NCBI RefSeq assembly: GCF_009755265.1
Contig: NZ_WPOO01000005.1
Coordinates: 1-64,000, forward strand
Length of the DNA stretch: 64,000 nt
Reading direction: 5' to 3'
From: Adlercreutzia rubneri
GTDB taxonomy: Bacteria; Actinomycetota; Coriobacteriia; Coriobacteriales; Eggerthellaceae
Shown here: positions 1-8,583 of the stretch, one piece after another
How the letters are laid out: every line of letters begins with the position of its first letter
Position numbering within the stretch: position 1 is the first letter of the stretch
Made by a program: the position numbers and the translations under genes
The notes under the pieces: model-generated
What the model saw: only the letters and a program-made list of their open reading frames with translations
Database searches by the model: none
What the model was told of the DNA's origin: nothing

Positions 1-341
<341 letters not shown>

Positions 342-738
342 AACAGCGCCCGGAGGCGCCGTAGGATCGATGTGAGTCTCGATTCTGTTTGAAAACTCTC
401 CGTCGGGGCCCCTCGGCCCCTGACAGGGAAAAAGTTAAAGCTTGCTCTCTCGAATGTCCGTCTGACATCCGAGAAGACGTATTGTCCGTCTCTCGAATTC
501 CATCCTCAGTATCCGGTTGTCAAGGTTCCGCGGGAGGCTTCCCGCCCCGCCGCCCTCGCGAGCGGCGCAAGGAAATACTTTGCGCTGTTTCGAAGTCCCT
601 GTCAACCGCTTCACAAAACCTCAACAATTTTGTTTCAACGCTTGACAACCTCGAAGGTTCGTCAGAACCACTGTCTTTCGTACTTCCGAAAAAGACAGCT
701 TGCATATAATACAGCTCCCCGGGTTTCGCGCAAGGGGT
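342..738 (-). promoter_or_regulatory. rRNA leader with several candidate promoters
   Basis: No gene is supported in this stretch upstream of the 16S. On the minus strand there is a promoter-like pair TTGCGC (733-728), 16-base spacer, TATTAT (711-706). Two further perfect TTGACA hexamers (605-600 and 523-518) have only weak -10 partners at the expected distance. Several staggered promoters and a leader of a few hundred bases are usual for rRNA operons. Which ones are used is inferred, not shown. Confidence 0.55.
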
Positions 739-808
739 TTTTTGAAATTTATTAAAACTTTTTGCCCAGCTGCATCACGCTGTATCTTCTTATCTCGCAA
801 AAGCCCTG

Positions 809-847
809 TATAATAGGGATAAATCACCGATCCTAAGGACAAGCTCT
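809..847 (+). promoter_or_regulatory. Promoter -10 and ribosome binding site of cca
   Basis: A perfect TATAAT lies at 809-814 without a convincing -35 at the right distance. AGGAC at 835-839 sits eight bases before the ATG at 848 and supports that start codon. This promoter diverges from the rRNA operon. Confidence 0.45.
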
Positions 848-2374
848 ATGACTGCCGCTCACCGCAACCCCAACACATCACCGCGTCCTTATCGCTTCTC
901 CAACGACGCATCGCGGCCTTCAGACGCGACAAAGCCCGACGAGACGGTCGCTGTCCGTGCTGGACGTGAAAACAAATTCGCTCCCGGCGAAGCGATTCGG
1001 GACGATCTTCCCCAAGCGCTGCCCCTTCCTCTTGCCGCCCATGATGCTCTGGAAATCATCGAGGAGGCCGGAGGGGAGGCATGGTGCGTGGGCGGCTTCG
1101 TTCGCGACGCTCTGCTCGGGCGGCCCATCCACGATGTGGATATCGCGACGAGCCTGCCCTGGCCCGCGGTGCAAGAGGCCTTTCGTGATGCCGGCTGGGG
1201 CACCGTGGAGACCGGCGTCGCCCATGGCACGCTCACGGTAGTGCGCGACGGCGAGCCGTTGGAGATCACCACCTACCGCACCGACGGCACCTACAGCGAT
1301 GGGCGCCACCCTGACTCCGTGACCCAAGCCTCCTCCATTGAGGAAGATCTGAAACGGCGCGACTTCACCATAAACGCCCTGGCTTACCACCCTGCGCGCG
1401 GGATCATCGATCCCTTCGGCGGCGTGGCCGACATGGAGCGCGGCGTCCTGCGCAGCGTGGGAGACCCGACGACGCGCTTTTCCGAGGACGCACTGCGCAT
1501 CCTGCGAGCCTGTCGCTTCGCCTCACAGCTCGGTGTGGCCATCGACCCTGCCACCTTCGAGGCCATGATCGCCTGCAAAAACCTGCTGCGCCAAGTGTCC
1601 GGCGAGCGCGTCTACCGCGAGCTGGAGCGCTTCGTCTGCGGCGACTATGTGCACGATGCGCTTATGGCCTGCGTCGATGTACTGGCCTTCGTGCTGCCGG
1701 AGCTTGTGGCCATGAAAGGCTGCGCCCAGGTGACGAAGTACCATATATACGATGTGCTCGAGCACACCGCCTGGGTGGTGCAGCGCACGCCGCCCGAGCC
1801 GCTGCAGCGCTGGAGCGCCCTGTTCCACGACATGGGCAAGCCCGCAGCGGCGTTCTTCGAGGAGACCGACGAGGGGCCCGTGGAGCACTTCTACGGCCAT
1901 GCCGCCGTCAGCGTGTCATTGGCCTGCGGCATCATGCACCGCCTTCCCTTCCCTGCCTGGCTGCGCCGGGACGTGCCGCCTCTCGTGCGGGCCCACGACG
2001 ACGTGGTGCCCCCCAACGCCCGAGCCGTGCGCCGCATGCTGGGGCGGCTCGGGGGACGCACCGACCTGTTCGCGGCCCTCTGCGACATCAAGCGGGCCGA
2101 CGCCCTGGCCCAGGCGCCGTTCTGCGCTCCCCGAGCCGATACCGCCGACGAGCTGCGCGCCCTCATGGAGCAGATTCTGGAAGAGGAGGCCGCTTTCACG
2201 GTGAAGCACCTCGCCATAAACGGCCGCGACATCATGGCCCTCGGCGTGGCGGCCAGCCCGGAGGTGGGCCGTCTGCTGGATGCGTGCCTGGACGCTGTCA
2301 TCGACGAGCGCGTCCCCAACGAGCGCGAGGAGCTGCTCGCCTTCGCGGAAAAGCTTCGCAGGGAGACGTCCTAG
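848..2374 (+). CDS. cca: CCA tRNA nucleotidyltransferase with HD domain
   Basis: Adds or repairs the 3' CCA end of tRNAs in the cytoplasm. The 508-residue product has the class II head-domain signature GGFVRDALLG with the catalytic DVDIAT about 20 residues on, then RRDFTINALAY, the DPFGG turn and EDALRILRACRFASQLG of the neck. A C-terminal HD phosphohydrolase-type domain shows ALFHDMGKP. The first 65 or so residues are a polar, poorly conserved extension. The start is set by AGGAC eight bases upstream. It converges with the TauE/SafE gene and the two stop codons share the tetranucleotide CTAG at 2371-2374. All tRNA genes in this window already encode CCA, so repair is a likely main role here. 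Confidence 0.95.
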   Translation: MTAAHRNPNTSPRPYRFSNDASRPSDATKPDETVAVRAGRENKFAPGEAIRDDLPQALPLPLAAHDALEIIEEAGGEAWCVGGFVRDALLGRPIHDVDIATSLPWPAVQEAFRDAGWGTVETGVAHGTLTVVRDGEPLEITTYRTDGTYSDGRHPDSVTQASSIEEDLKRRDFTINALAYHPARGIIDPFGGVADMERGVLRSVGDPTTRFSEDALRILRACRFASQLGVAIDPATFEAMIACKNLLRQVSGERVYRELERFVCGDYVHDALMACVDVLAFVLPELVAMKGCAQVTKYHIYDVLEHTAWVVQRTPPEPLQRWSALFHDMGKPAAAFFEETDEGPVEHFYGHAAVSVSLACGIMHRLPFPAWLRRDVPPLVRAHDDVVPPNARAVRRMLGRLGGRTDLFAALCDIKRADALAQAPFCAPRADTADELRALMEQILEEEAAFTVKHLAINGRDIMALGVAASPEVGRLLDACLDAVIDERVPNEREELLAFAEKLRRETS

Positions 2375-3120
2375 GCCAGAAGGTCGGTAACGAGGCGAAT
2401 GGCGAACAGGACAATGACGACGAGCATGATGGGGCGCAGGATGAGCGCCCCTTTCTTGTCGAAGAAGGTGGAGCCGAGCCAATTGCCGGCGATATTGAAG
2501 GCCGCCGCGGCGAGCCCCAGCGGGATGAGCACCGCACCATTGACGAGAAACACCGCCAGGGCGGCGACGTTGGTGGCCAGGTTGATCGCCTTGGTGGTGC
2601 CGGCGGCCGTGCGCACGTCCTGGTGGGCCACGGCAGCGAGCAGCAGCATGAGGATGGTGCCCGTCCCCGGCCCGTAGAACCCGTCGTAGACGCCCACGGC
2701 CAGGGCGATGAGGGCCGTGGCCGCAAGGGCCAGGCGCGGGGGCAAGGGACGTTCGGCGAAACGGTCGAGGTTCTTGGAGCGGAACACGAGGAACGCCACG
2801 GGGGGAAGTGCCACGAGCATCACCACGGTGAGCACGGTGGCGTCGGCCAGAAGCGCCAGATTCGCGCCGATGGCCGAACCGACCAGGCCGCAGGCGACGC
2901 CTGCGACAACGAAGCGCTTCACCATGTAACCGAACAACGCATAGCGTACGGTAGCCACCAGCGTGCCCAAGGTGCTGGAGAGCTTGTTGGTGGCGATGGC
3001 GGCATGGGGCGGCAGGCCGGCAAAGAAGTAGGCGGGCAGGGAGATGAGCCCTCCCCCGCCGGCGATGGCGTCCACGAAACCGGCGATGAGCGCCAACGGG
3101 CACACGATGAGAAACTCCAC
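2371..3120 (-). CDS. TauE/SafE family membrane permease
   Basis: A 249-residue integral membrane protein with about eight hydrophobic segments. The family signature is seen in DAIAGGGGLISLPAYFFAG near the N terminus and again as YDGFYGPGTGTI in the second half, the internal repeat expected for this family. Members export or import sulfite, sulfonates or other organic anions; the substrate cannot be told from sequence. The start is GTG at 3120 behind an AAGG-type binding site. No transporter partner or sulfur gene is adjacent, so its physiological role is open. Confidence 0.85.
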   Translation of the reverse strand: MEFLIVCPLALIAGFVDAIAGGGGLISLPAYFFAGLPPHAAIATNKLSSTLGTLVATVRYALFGYMVKRFVVAGVACGLVGSAIGANLALLADATVLTVVMLVALPPVAFLVFRSKNLDRFAERPLPPRLALAATALIALAVGVYDGFYGPGTGTILMLLLAAVAHQDVRTAAGTTKAINLATNVAALAVFLVNGAVLIPLGLAAAAFNIAGNWLGSTFFDKKGALILRPIMLVVIVLFAIRLVTDLLA

Positions 3121-3196
3121 GACGCCTTCCCTTCTCGCCTCTCCGCCACACTCGCCGGACGCAAAAAGAGCCGCCCGAGGGCGGCTCGTGAGTTCT

Positions 3197-3273
3197 TGGT
3201 AGCTCCGACCGGATTCGAACCGGCGACCTCCGCCTTGAGAGGGCGGCGTCCTAAACCGCTAGACGACGGAGCC
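3197..3273 (-). tRNA. tRNA-Glu (CTC), copy 1
   Basis: A 77-base cloverleaf on the minus strand with anticodon loop CTCTCAA, so anticodon CTC. Anticodon stem CCGCC/GGCGG, T arm GCCGG-TTCGAAT-CCGGT, and encoded 3' ACCA. The first acceptor pair is G-U, which resembles other Glu tRNAs. Identical to the next copy 130 bases away. Confidence 0.95.
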
Positions 3274-3326
3274 ACATGGGCGCTTCATGAAGCCGGGAGA
3301 CGTGGCGCCTCCCGGCCCGGATTCCT

Positions 3327-3403
3327 TGGTAGCTCCGACCGGATTCGAACCGGCGACCTCCGCCTTGAGAGGGCGGCGTCCTAAACCGCTAGACGACGGA
3401 GCC
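3327..3403 (-). tRNA. tRNA-Glu (CTC), copy 2
   Basis: Same 77-base sequence as the copy at 3197-3273, including the CTC anticodon and the encoded CCA. The two copies, with the Gln tRNA upstream, form a minus-strand array, probably one transcript. Confidence 0.95.
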
Positions 3404-3424
3404 ACGAAATGCCACGCGAGAAAA

Positions 3425-3498
3425 TGGCTGGGGTGGAAGGAGTCGAACCCTCACATACGGCACCAGAAACCGCTGTCCTGCCATTAGACGACACCCCA
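3425..3498 (-). tRNA. tRNA-Gln (CTG)
   Basis: A 74-base tRNA starting TGGGGTG and ending ACCCCAGCCA, the U1-A72 acceptor pair typical of glutamine tRNAs. The anticodon loop TTCTGGT gives CTG. CCA is encoded. It is the first gene of the Gln-Glu-Glu array on the minus strand. Confidence 0.93.
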
Positions 3499-3675
3499 AC
3501 ATAACTTTCTCGCCACACCGCCCGAAAGCGGCGAGCGCAAGTGAGTATGTTACGGAAGCAAGCGCCCCCCGTCAAGCCCCAATTTTGGGAATTACGAAAA
3601 ATGCGGGGAGCGGCCGCAACCGCATCGCGTGAAAAGCTCGCGCGAAAACCCCAGTACGACAGAGCTGTTCTCGCC

Positions 3676-4533
3676 CTAGCAGGGCATGGGGGTGCCGTAC
3701 TGCCACATGTGGTCGAGGGGACCCGAGCCACGCCCCAGGTTCAGACCGGCCGCGAGGGCGCCGGCCACGTAGGCCTTGGCGTCGCGCACGGCCACGTCCA
3801 CGGAAAAGCCCCGGGCCAGGCCGCAGGCGATGGCCGAGGAGAGGGAGCAGCCGGTGCCGTGGGTGTTGTCGTTGGCGATGCGCGTACCCCGCAGCCACAC
3901 CGATTCGCCGTCGGCCATGCGCAGGTAGTCGTCGGCGGCGTCCGGCTCGTCCACCCCGTGGCCGCCCTTGATGAGGATAGCGGGCACGGAAGGCGCTGCG
4001 TCCGTGAAATCCGACGCGTTCTCCCAAACGGCGACGCAGCGGTCGGCGATCAACGACGCAGCCGCCTCCACGTCTTCCGAAGATGCGATGGCCCTGCCCG
4101 AGAGCACCTCGGCCTCGGGGATGTTGGGGGTGATCACCGTGGCCCGGGGAAACAGCTGGCGCACCAGCGCGTCCACGGCGGCGTCGGCGATGAGCGCCGA
4201 GCCCGACGTGGCCACCATAACGGGATCGACCACGACATTGGCGGCTTTGTGGCGATCGAGTCCATCGGCGATGGCGCCCACGATGGCCGACGACGACACC
4301 ATGCCGATCTTCACCGCATCGGGCCGGATGTCGTCGAAGACGGCGTCGATCTGGGTGCCCACGAAAACGGGATCCACCTCGAGCACGTCGGTAACGCCGA
4401 GCGTGTTCTGGGCCGTGAGCGCCGTGATGACGCTCTCCCCGAACAGATGATGGGCGGCGATGGTCTTCAGGTCGGCCTGGATACCCGCTCCCCCGCTGGA
4501 ATCGGATCCGGCAATGGTGAGAACCGCTTTCAT
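3676..4533 (-). CDS. thiD: Hydroxymethylpyrimidine/phosphomethylpyrimidine kinase
   Basis: Phosphorylates HMP and HMP-phosphate to HMP pyrophosphate, the pyrimidine half of thiamin. The 285-residue product starts MKAVLTIAGSDSSGGAGIQA, the ribokinase-superfamily nucleotide/substrate loop of ThiD, continues with ALTAQNTLGV, and ends with the GTRIANDNTHGTGCSLSSAI anion-hole motif that carries the catalytic region. The reading frame is open further upstream, but ATG at 4533 is chosen because it fits the family N terminus and has AAAGGA before it. It is the last gene of the thiamin group on this strand, following the cysteine hydrolase. Confidence 0.94.
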   Translation of the reverse strand: MKAVLTIAGSDSSGGAGIQADLKTIAAHHLFGESVITALTAQNTLGVTDVLEVDPVFVGTQIDAVFDDIRPDAVKIGMVSSSAIVGAIADGLDRHKAANVVVDPVMVATSGSALIADAAVDALVRQLFPRATVITPNIPEAEVLSGRAIASSEDVEAAASLIADRCVAVWENASDFTDAAPSVPAILIKGGHGVDEPDAADDYLRMADGESVWLRGTRIANDNTHGTGCSLSSAIACGLARGFSVDVAVRDAKAYVAGALAAGLNLGRGSGPLDHMWQYGTPMPC

Positions 4534-4657
4534 GGCATTCCTTTCGCGACGGCGTCGACCGCTTCCCGAACGGCCGCATGAAACCATCATTTCACACGAA
4601 AGGGGCGCGCCTGCACGGCCGCCCCTTTCTGGCAATCAACCGTTGATGAGACGGGGG

Positions 4658-5254
4658 CTACCCCTCGATGAGATTCACGGCCTCATTGGTGTCGACGACC
4701 TTGGCAGCGTAGCACACCTTCATGTATTCGAGGCCCTCCTCCTGGTTGCCCACGAGGAAGGTGGCCGTGGCGTCGCCCACCACGATGATGTTGAAGTTGT
4801 TGAAATAAGCGTCGGCCACCGTGTGCTTCACGCAGATATTCGTATCCATGCCGCAGCAGATGAGGGTGTCGACGTCCAGCTCGTTCAACAGCAAAAGCAG
4901 TCCCGTCTGGAAGAAGCCGCTGTAGCGGCGCTTCTCCACCACGTAATCGGTGGGCTGAGGATCGAGCAAGGGCGACGTTTGGGCCTCGGGGGTTCCGGCG
5001 ATGCCGTGGGCGCCCCACAGGGCCAACTCGCGATCAATGCCGGGGAGGTGGGCGTCGTTGGTGAAGACGACGGGCATACCGACGGCGCGGGCGGCCGTCG
5101 TGAGCTTGGCCGTCTGCTGGATGGCAGGCAGGAGCACCGGCTCGAGCGGGCCTCCCGTGGGATCGCCCAGCTCGTCGATGACGAGCAGCGCGCACTTCGC
5201 GCGGTCGATAGCGGTGAGGTCGATGAGGTCGTTGTTGTTCTCGTCGCCGAGCAT
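4658..5254 (-). CDS. Isochorismatase-family cysteine hydrolase
   Basis: A 198-residue cytoplasmic hydrolase of the isochorismatase/nicotinamidase fold. It shows the first catalytic Asp in LLVIDELGD, the conserved lysine region VVEKRRYSGFF, and the nucleophile Cys in GMDTNICVKHT followed by AYFNNFNIIVVGDA. The substrate is not known: members cleave isochorismate, nicotinamide, ureidoacrylate and others. It sits between thiE and thiD on the same strand, so a role in thiamin salvage or precursor clean-up is possible, but this is inferred from position only. The start has AAAGGA six bases upstream. Confidence 0.85.
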   Translation of the reverse strand: MLGDENNNDLIDLTAIDRAKCALLVIDELGDPTGGPLEPVLLPAIQQTAKLTTAARAVGMPVVFTNDAHLPGIDRELALWGAHGIAGTPEAQTSPLLDPQPTDYVVEKRRYSGFFQTGLLLLLNELDVDTLICCGMDTNICVKHTVADAYFNNFNIIVVGDATATFLVGNQEEGLEYMKVCYAAKVVDTNEAVNLIEG

Positions 5255-5369
5255 GGAAGTTCCTTTCTCGCTAACGGGTCTTCCGATTCCCGTCCCGTTT
5301 CTCCCTGCGCGTTGCCCGAAGCCAGGAGCGCCGCCCCTTTCGCGGCTGCGGCAAGCAGGCGACCATGAC

Positions 5370-6041
5370 TTAAATACTCAGGGTTTCTTCGATGATACGG
5401 GAAAGCTCGCGTGTTGCGGCCTCAATATCGTCAGCGGCGAAGATAGCGCTCACCACGGCGGCGCCGTCAACGTCCAGCTCGGACAGGCACGGCACCGTGG
5501 CGGCATTCACGCCGCCGATGGCGACGACGGGGATATCCACGGCTGCGACGATAGCGCGGAACTCCTCGGGTGCGAGCACCCCGGCCTCGGGCTTGGTGGC
5601 CGTGCCAGTCACGCCGCCGACGCCCAGGTAGTCGGCACCCGCCGCCTCGGCTGCCCGCGCCTGCTCCACCGTCTGGGTAGAGACGCCCACGATGGCGTCG
5701 GGGCCGAGCAGCGCCCGCGCTCGCTCGCAGGCCATGTCGTCCTGGCCTACGTGCACCCCATCGGCGCCCACGGCAAGCGCGCATTCCACGTCGTCGTTCA
5801 CCACGAAGGGCACCCCGGCATCGCGGCAGAGCGCCAGCAGCTCGGCGGCCTCGGCCCGCAGCGCATCGCCGGTCGCCTGCTTGTCGCGCAGCTGCACGAA
5901 GGTCGCACCCCCGGCAAGCGCCGCTTCCACGCATTCCGCCAGCGTCCGCTCTCCGAGCCACGCGTTGTCCGTCACCGCGTACAGCTTCAAGGCACAGCGA
6001 ATGGCCTCCGCCGACCACTTTCCACGTTCCCGTACAGGCAT
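5370..6041 (-). CDS. thiE: Thiamine-phosphate synthase
   Basis: Joins HMP pyrophosphate and thiazole phosphate to give thiamin monophosphate. The 223-residue TIM-barrel protein shows KLYAVTD, ATFVQLRDK, FVVNDDVECALAVGADGVHVGQDD, IVGVSTQT and a C-terminal phosphate-binding stretch VVAIGGVNA, all in the usual order. ATG at 6041 is preferred over one six codons upstream because AAGGAG lies five bases before it. It lies downstream of thiC and upstream of the hydrolase and thiD. A large inverted repeat separates it from thiC. Confidence 0.94.
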   Translation of the reverse strand: MPVRERGKWSAEAIRCALKLYAVTDNAWLGERTLAECVEAALAGGATFVQLRDKQATGDALRAEAAELLALCRDAGVPFVVNDDVECALAVGADGVHVGQDDMACERARALLGPDAIVGVSTQTVEQARAAEAAGADYLGVGGVTGTATKPEAGVLAPEEFRAIVAAVDIPVVAIGGVNAATVPCLSELDVDGAAVVSAIFAADDIEAATRELSRIIEETLSI

Positions 6042-6086
6042 GTTCACTCCTTGTTCCAAACTGGGTGCTCGTTCTGGTCACTTTTT

Positions 6087-6215
6087 TCGAGTTGTTAGAC
6101 ATTGCGCAAGCGCGATGCCGAGCAAACAGGAGGAAACACTACGAAAATGCCTGGTCAGACCTTTTTAGTTCATTGTTTCCGCAAAATGCCCTGCTGAAAA
6201 AGTCTAACAACTCGA
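6087..6215. repeat. Inverted repeat between thiC and thiE
   Basis: A perfect 14-base inverted repeat, TCGAGTTGTTAGAC at 6087-6100 and its complement at 6202-6215, encloses about 100 bases, with runs of T just outside each arm. It fills the 256-base space between thiC and thiE. It is not followed by a recognisable transposase. It may be a small non-autonomous element or a long-range RNA hairpin. Confidence 0.6.
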
Positions 6216-6297
6216 TTTTTCTGCCTCGATAGGGGGCGAAGATCGACCCGACTCTGCGCCTCGCGCCCCATTCTCTTCCAGCGCCTCCTTGGCGCCC

Positions 6298-7647
6298 CTA
6301 CTCCGCATCCAGGTCGACCACGAGACCGTCCATGATGTCGTTCACGGTCTTCATGGCGCACATCTTGCCGCACATGGTGCAGGTGCCCTCGGTGGAAGGC
6401 GGGGCGCTCTCGAAGACGGCGCGGGCGCGGGCCGGATCCAGCGACAGCTCGAACATCTCGTCCCAGGCCACGCGGCGCCGCGCATCACTCATGCGATTGT
6501 CGCGATCGCGCGCGCCGGGCACGCCTTTGGCGATGTCGGCGGCGTGGGCGGCGATCTTCGTAGCCACCAGCCCCTCGCGCACGTCGTTCGCGTCCGGCAG
6601 GCGCAGATGCTCGGCCGGCGTCACGTAGCAGAGGAAGTCGGCGCCGGCAGAAGCCGCGATGGCGCCCCCGATGGCCGCCGTGATGTGGTCGTAGCCCGGG
6701 GCGATGTCAGTCACAAGCGGCCCCAGCACGTAGAAGGGCGCCTCGTGGCACAGCCGCTTCTCCAGCTTCATGTTGGCGGCGATCTCATCGAGCGCCATAT
6801 GCCCGGGGCCTTCCACCATCACCTGCACTCCGGCGTCCCAGGCGCGGCGCGTCAGCTTGCCAATTTCGATGAGCTCGGCGATCTGCCCGGCGTCCGTGGC
6901 ATCGTAGCCGCTGCCGGGACGCATGGCGTCCCCAATGGAGATGCACACATCGTGCTCGTGCAAGATGGCGAGCACCTCGTCGTAGTACTCGTAGAAGGGG
7001 TTCTCGCGACCGGTGGCCTCCATCCAGGCGAAGATGAGGGAGCCGCCGCGGGACACAATGTTGGTAAGCCGCCCCGTCTCCTTGAACGACTCGATGACCC
7101 GGCGGTTCATGCCGGCGTGGATGGTGACGAAATCGACCCCGTCCTCGGCATGGGCGCGCACCACCTCCAGGAAGTCCTCGGGCGTGATGGCGATCAGCGC
7201 TTTTTCCAGGTAACCGATGGCGTCGTACATGGGCACGGTGCCGATCATAGCCGGCGACTTCTCAACGAGCGCGCGGCGGAAGGCGCGGGTCTTGCCGGAG
7301 TTGGAAAGATCCATGATGGCGTCAGCGCCCAGTTCCAGGGCCACGTCCACCTTCTCCCATTCCAGAGCCTCATCGGCCAGATCGCCCGAGATGCCGAGGT
7401 TCACGTTCACCTTCGTGGAGAGAGGGACGCCCTCCAGGGTGGAACCGACGCCGGCGGGCGCGAGGCTTGCGTGGTGGATGTTGGCCGGAATGGCGATGCG
7501 GCCGGTAGCCACGGCGGCGCGGATGTCCTCCGGCTCGCGACCCTCGGCGGCGGCAACGGCGGCCATTTGAGGCGTGACGACGCCGGCGCGGGCGAAGTCG
7601 ATCTGCGTGATCGGCTGTGCTGCGTCGGCAGACTGGCTGTCAGTCAT
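6298..7647 (-). CDS. thiC: Phosphomethylpyrimidine synthase
   Basis: Radical-SAM enzyme converting aminoimidazole ribotide to HMP phosphate. The 449-residue protein has the ThiC core motifs KVNVNLGISGD, GADAIMDLSN, MVEGPGHMALDEI, APFYVLGPLVTDIAPGYDHI and GADFLCYVTPAEHL. It ends with the atypical [4Fe-4S] cluster motif CTMCGKMCAMK; spacing is C-x2-C-x3-C, not the C-x2-C-x4-C of the E. coli type. The length fits the shorter anaerobe form without the N-terminal extension. ATG at 7647 is chosen because GGGAG precedes it. A TPP riboswitch lies just upstream, so expression should fall when thiamin pyrophosphate is plentiful. Confidence 0.96.
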   Translation of the reverse strand: MTDSQSADAAQPITQIDFARAGVVTPQMAAVAAAEGREPEDIRAAVATGRIAIPANIHHASLAPAGVGSTLEGVPLSTKVNVNLGISGDLADEALEWEKVDVALELGADAIMDLSNSGKTRAFRRALVEKSPAMIGTVPMYDAIGYLEKALIAITPEDFLEVVRAHAEDGVDFVTIHAGMNRRVIESFKETGRLTNIVSRGGSLIFAWMEATGRENPFYEYYDEVLAILHEHDVCISIGDAMRPGSGYDATDAGQIAELIEIGKLTRRAWDAGVQVMVEGPGHMALDEIAANMKLEKRLCHEAPFYVLGPLVTDIAPGYDHITAAIGGAIAASAGADFLCYVTPAEHLRLPDANDVREGLVATKIAAHAADIAKGVPGARDRDNRMSDARRRVAWDEMFELSLDPARARAVFESAPPSTEGTCTMCGKMCAMKTVNDIMDGLVVDLDAE

Positions 7648-7650
7648 GAA

Positions 7651-7752
7651 AACTCCCTTCGTTGGCATTACCCATATCAGGTTTTGCGGGTCGGGGCGAA
7701 TTCGGCGCCCCCTCTCAGCCTGCCCGGCCGCCACGCGGCTGCAAGCTCCCCA
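7651..7752 (-). promoter_or_regulatory. TPP riboswitch of thiC
   Basis: On the minus strand the region reads GGGGAGC, then GGCTGAGAGGG, then ACCC, ACCTGAT, GGGTAATGCCA and CGAAGGGAG. These are the conserved thi-box elements in order: P1 strand, CUGAGA pyrimidine-sensing loop, ACCUGAU and the pyrophosphate-sensing UAAUGCCA. The 3' strand GGGAG is also the ribosome binding site of thiC, so ligand binding probably blocks translation. An upstream TATACT around 7775 may be the -10. Confidence 0.95.
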
Positions 7753-7792
7753 AGTCTATGGTTGTAGTGCCAGTATAGGGAACGGCACAGCG

Positions 7793-8419
7793 CTAGAGCG
7801 GCAAAAACACTGCCAGCGTGCCGCTTTCCAGGGCAATGCGGGCCGGCGTGCCGACAAGCTCGTTGGAAAGGCCCCAGCTCGTGCGGTTCGTGAGGGCCAC
7901 GCCATCGAGGCCGTACTTCAAGCCTTCTTCCACGACCCCTGCAGAAACATCGGTCAGCGAGAACACCGACACGATACCGCTCGGCAACGCGGGAAGGCGC
8001 AGCTCGCCGGGGCCGACGAGAAACGCGATACGCTCGCGCTCCCCCACTGCGGCCACAGCGAGCCCCCGCTCGGCAAAGGAGGCCAAGAGCTGCAAGTTCG
8101 CCACCGTGTGGTCGAGCCGCCCCCCGAGCGCGCCGTACACCTCCACGGCATCGGCGCCGCGCGCGAGGGCCTCCTCCAAAGCCAATTCCATATCCGACGC
8201 GTCCTTCTCCGGCGAAAACGCCTTCACGGACATGCCCTCGGGCACGTATCCCAGCGAGTCGAAGTCGCCCATGGCCAGATCAGGCGCGCAGTCCACAGCT
8301 GCCAGGGAGGCAAACCCCCCGTCCACGGCGATGACCGCATCGAAGGCGCCCTCTTTCCAATGGGCGGCAAAGTGAGCGGCATTGAAATCCGATGCGCCAA
8401 CTAATGCGACCGTGCTCAA
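7793..8419 (-). CDS. thiN: Thiamine diphosphokinase
   Basis: Transfers pyrophosphate from ATP to thiamin to give TPP. The 208-residue product has the family motifs AVDGGF, GDFDSLG, the acidic DASDMELAL and YGALGGRLDHTVANLQLL. The start is uncertain: TTG at 8419 has a perfect GGAGG seven bases upstream and gives the expected N terminus; an in-frame ATG at 8446 has AAGGA only four bases upstream and would add nine residues encoded partly by a repeat. It precedes the riboswitch-controlled thiC on the same strand. Confidence 0.9.
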   Translation of the reverse strand: MSTVALVGASDFNAAHFAAHWKEGAFDAVIAVDGGFASLAAVDCAPDLAMGDFDSLGYVPEGMSVKAFSPEKDASDMELALEEALARGADAVEVYGALGGRLDHTVANLQLLASFAERGLAVAAVGERERIAFLVGPGELRLPALPSGIVSVFSLTDVSAGVVEEGLKYGLDGVALTNRTSWGLSNELVGTPARIALESGTLAVFLPL

Positions 8420-8445
8420 AACATATCCTCCATTCACATTCACCA

Positions 8446-8538
8446 TGTCATCCTTAAGCGAGCGCAAGTCGAAGGATCTCATTGCGGGGAGCCGCTAGAT
8501 CCTTCGACCTCGTGCTGCGCGCTCCGCTCAGGATGACA
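8446..8538. repeat. REP-like imperfect palindrome upstream of thiN
   Basis: Left arm TGTCATCCTTAAGCGAGCGC with TCGAAGGATC, right arm GATCCTTCGA ... GCGCTCCGCTCAGGATGACA. The outer and inner segments pair with a few mismatches and a short loop near 8485. The TGTCATCCT..AGGATGACA ends are seen in dispersed intergenic palindromes of many gut bacteria. It lies between thiN and rnpB and may form the 5' leader of thiN. Confidence 0.6.
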
Positions 8539-8583
8539 CGGTGTGTCACTCGTGTGGTTCGACCAGGGTGAAGCAAGTTCTGC

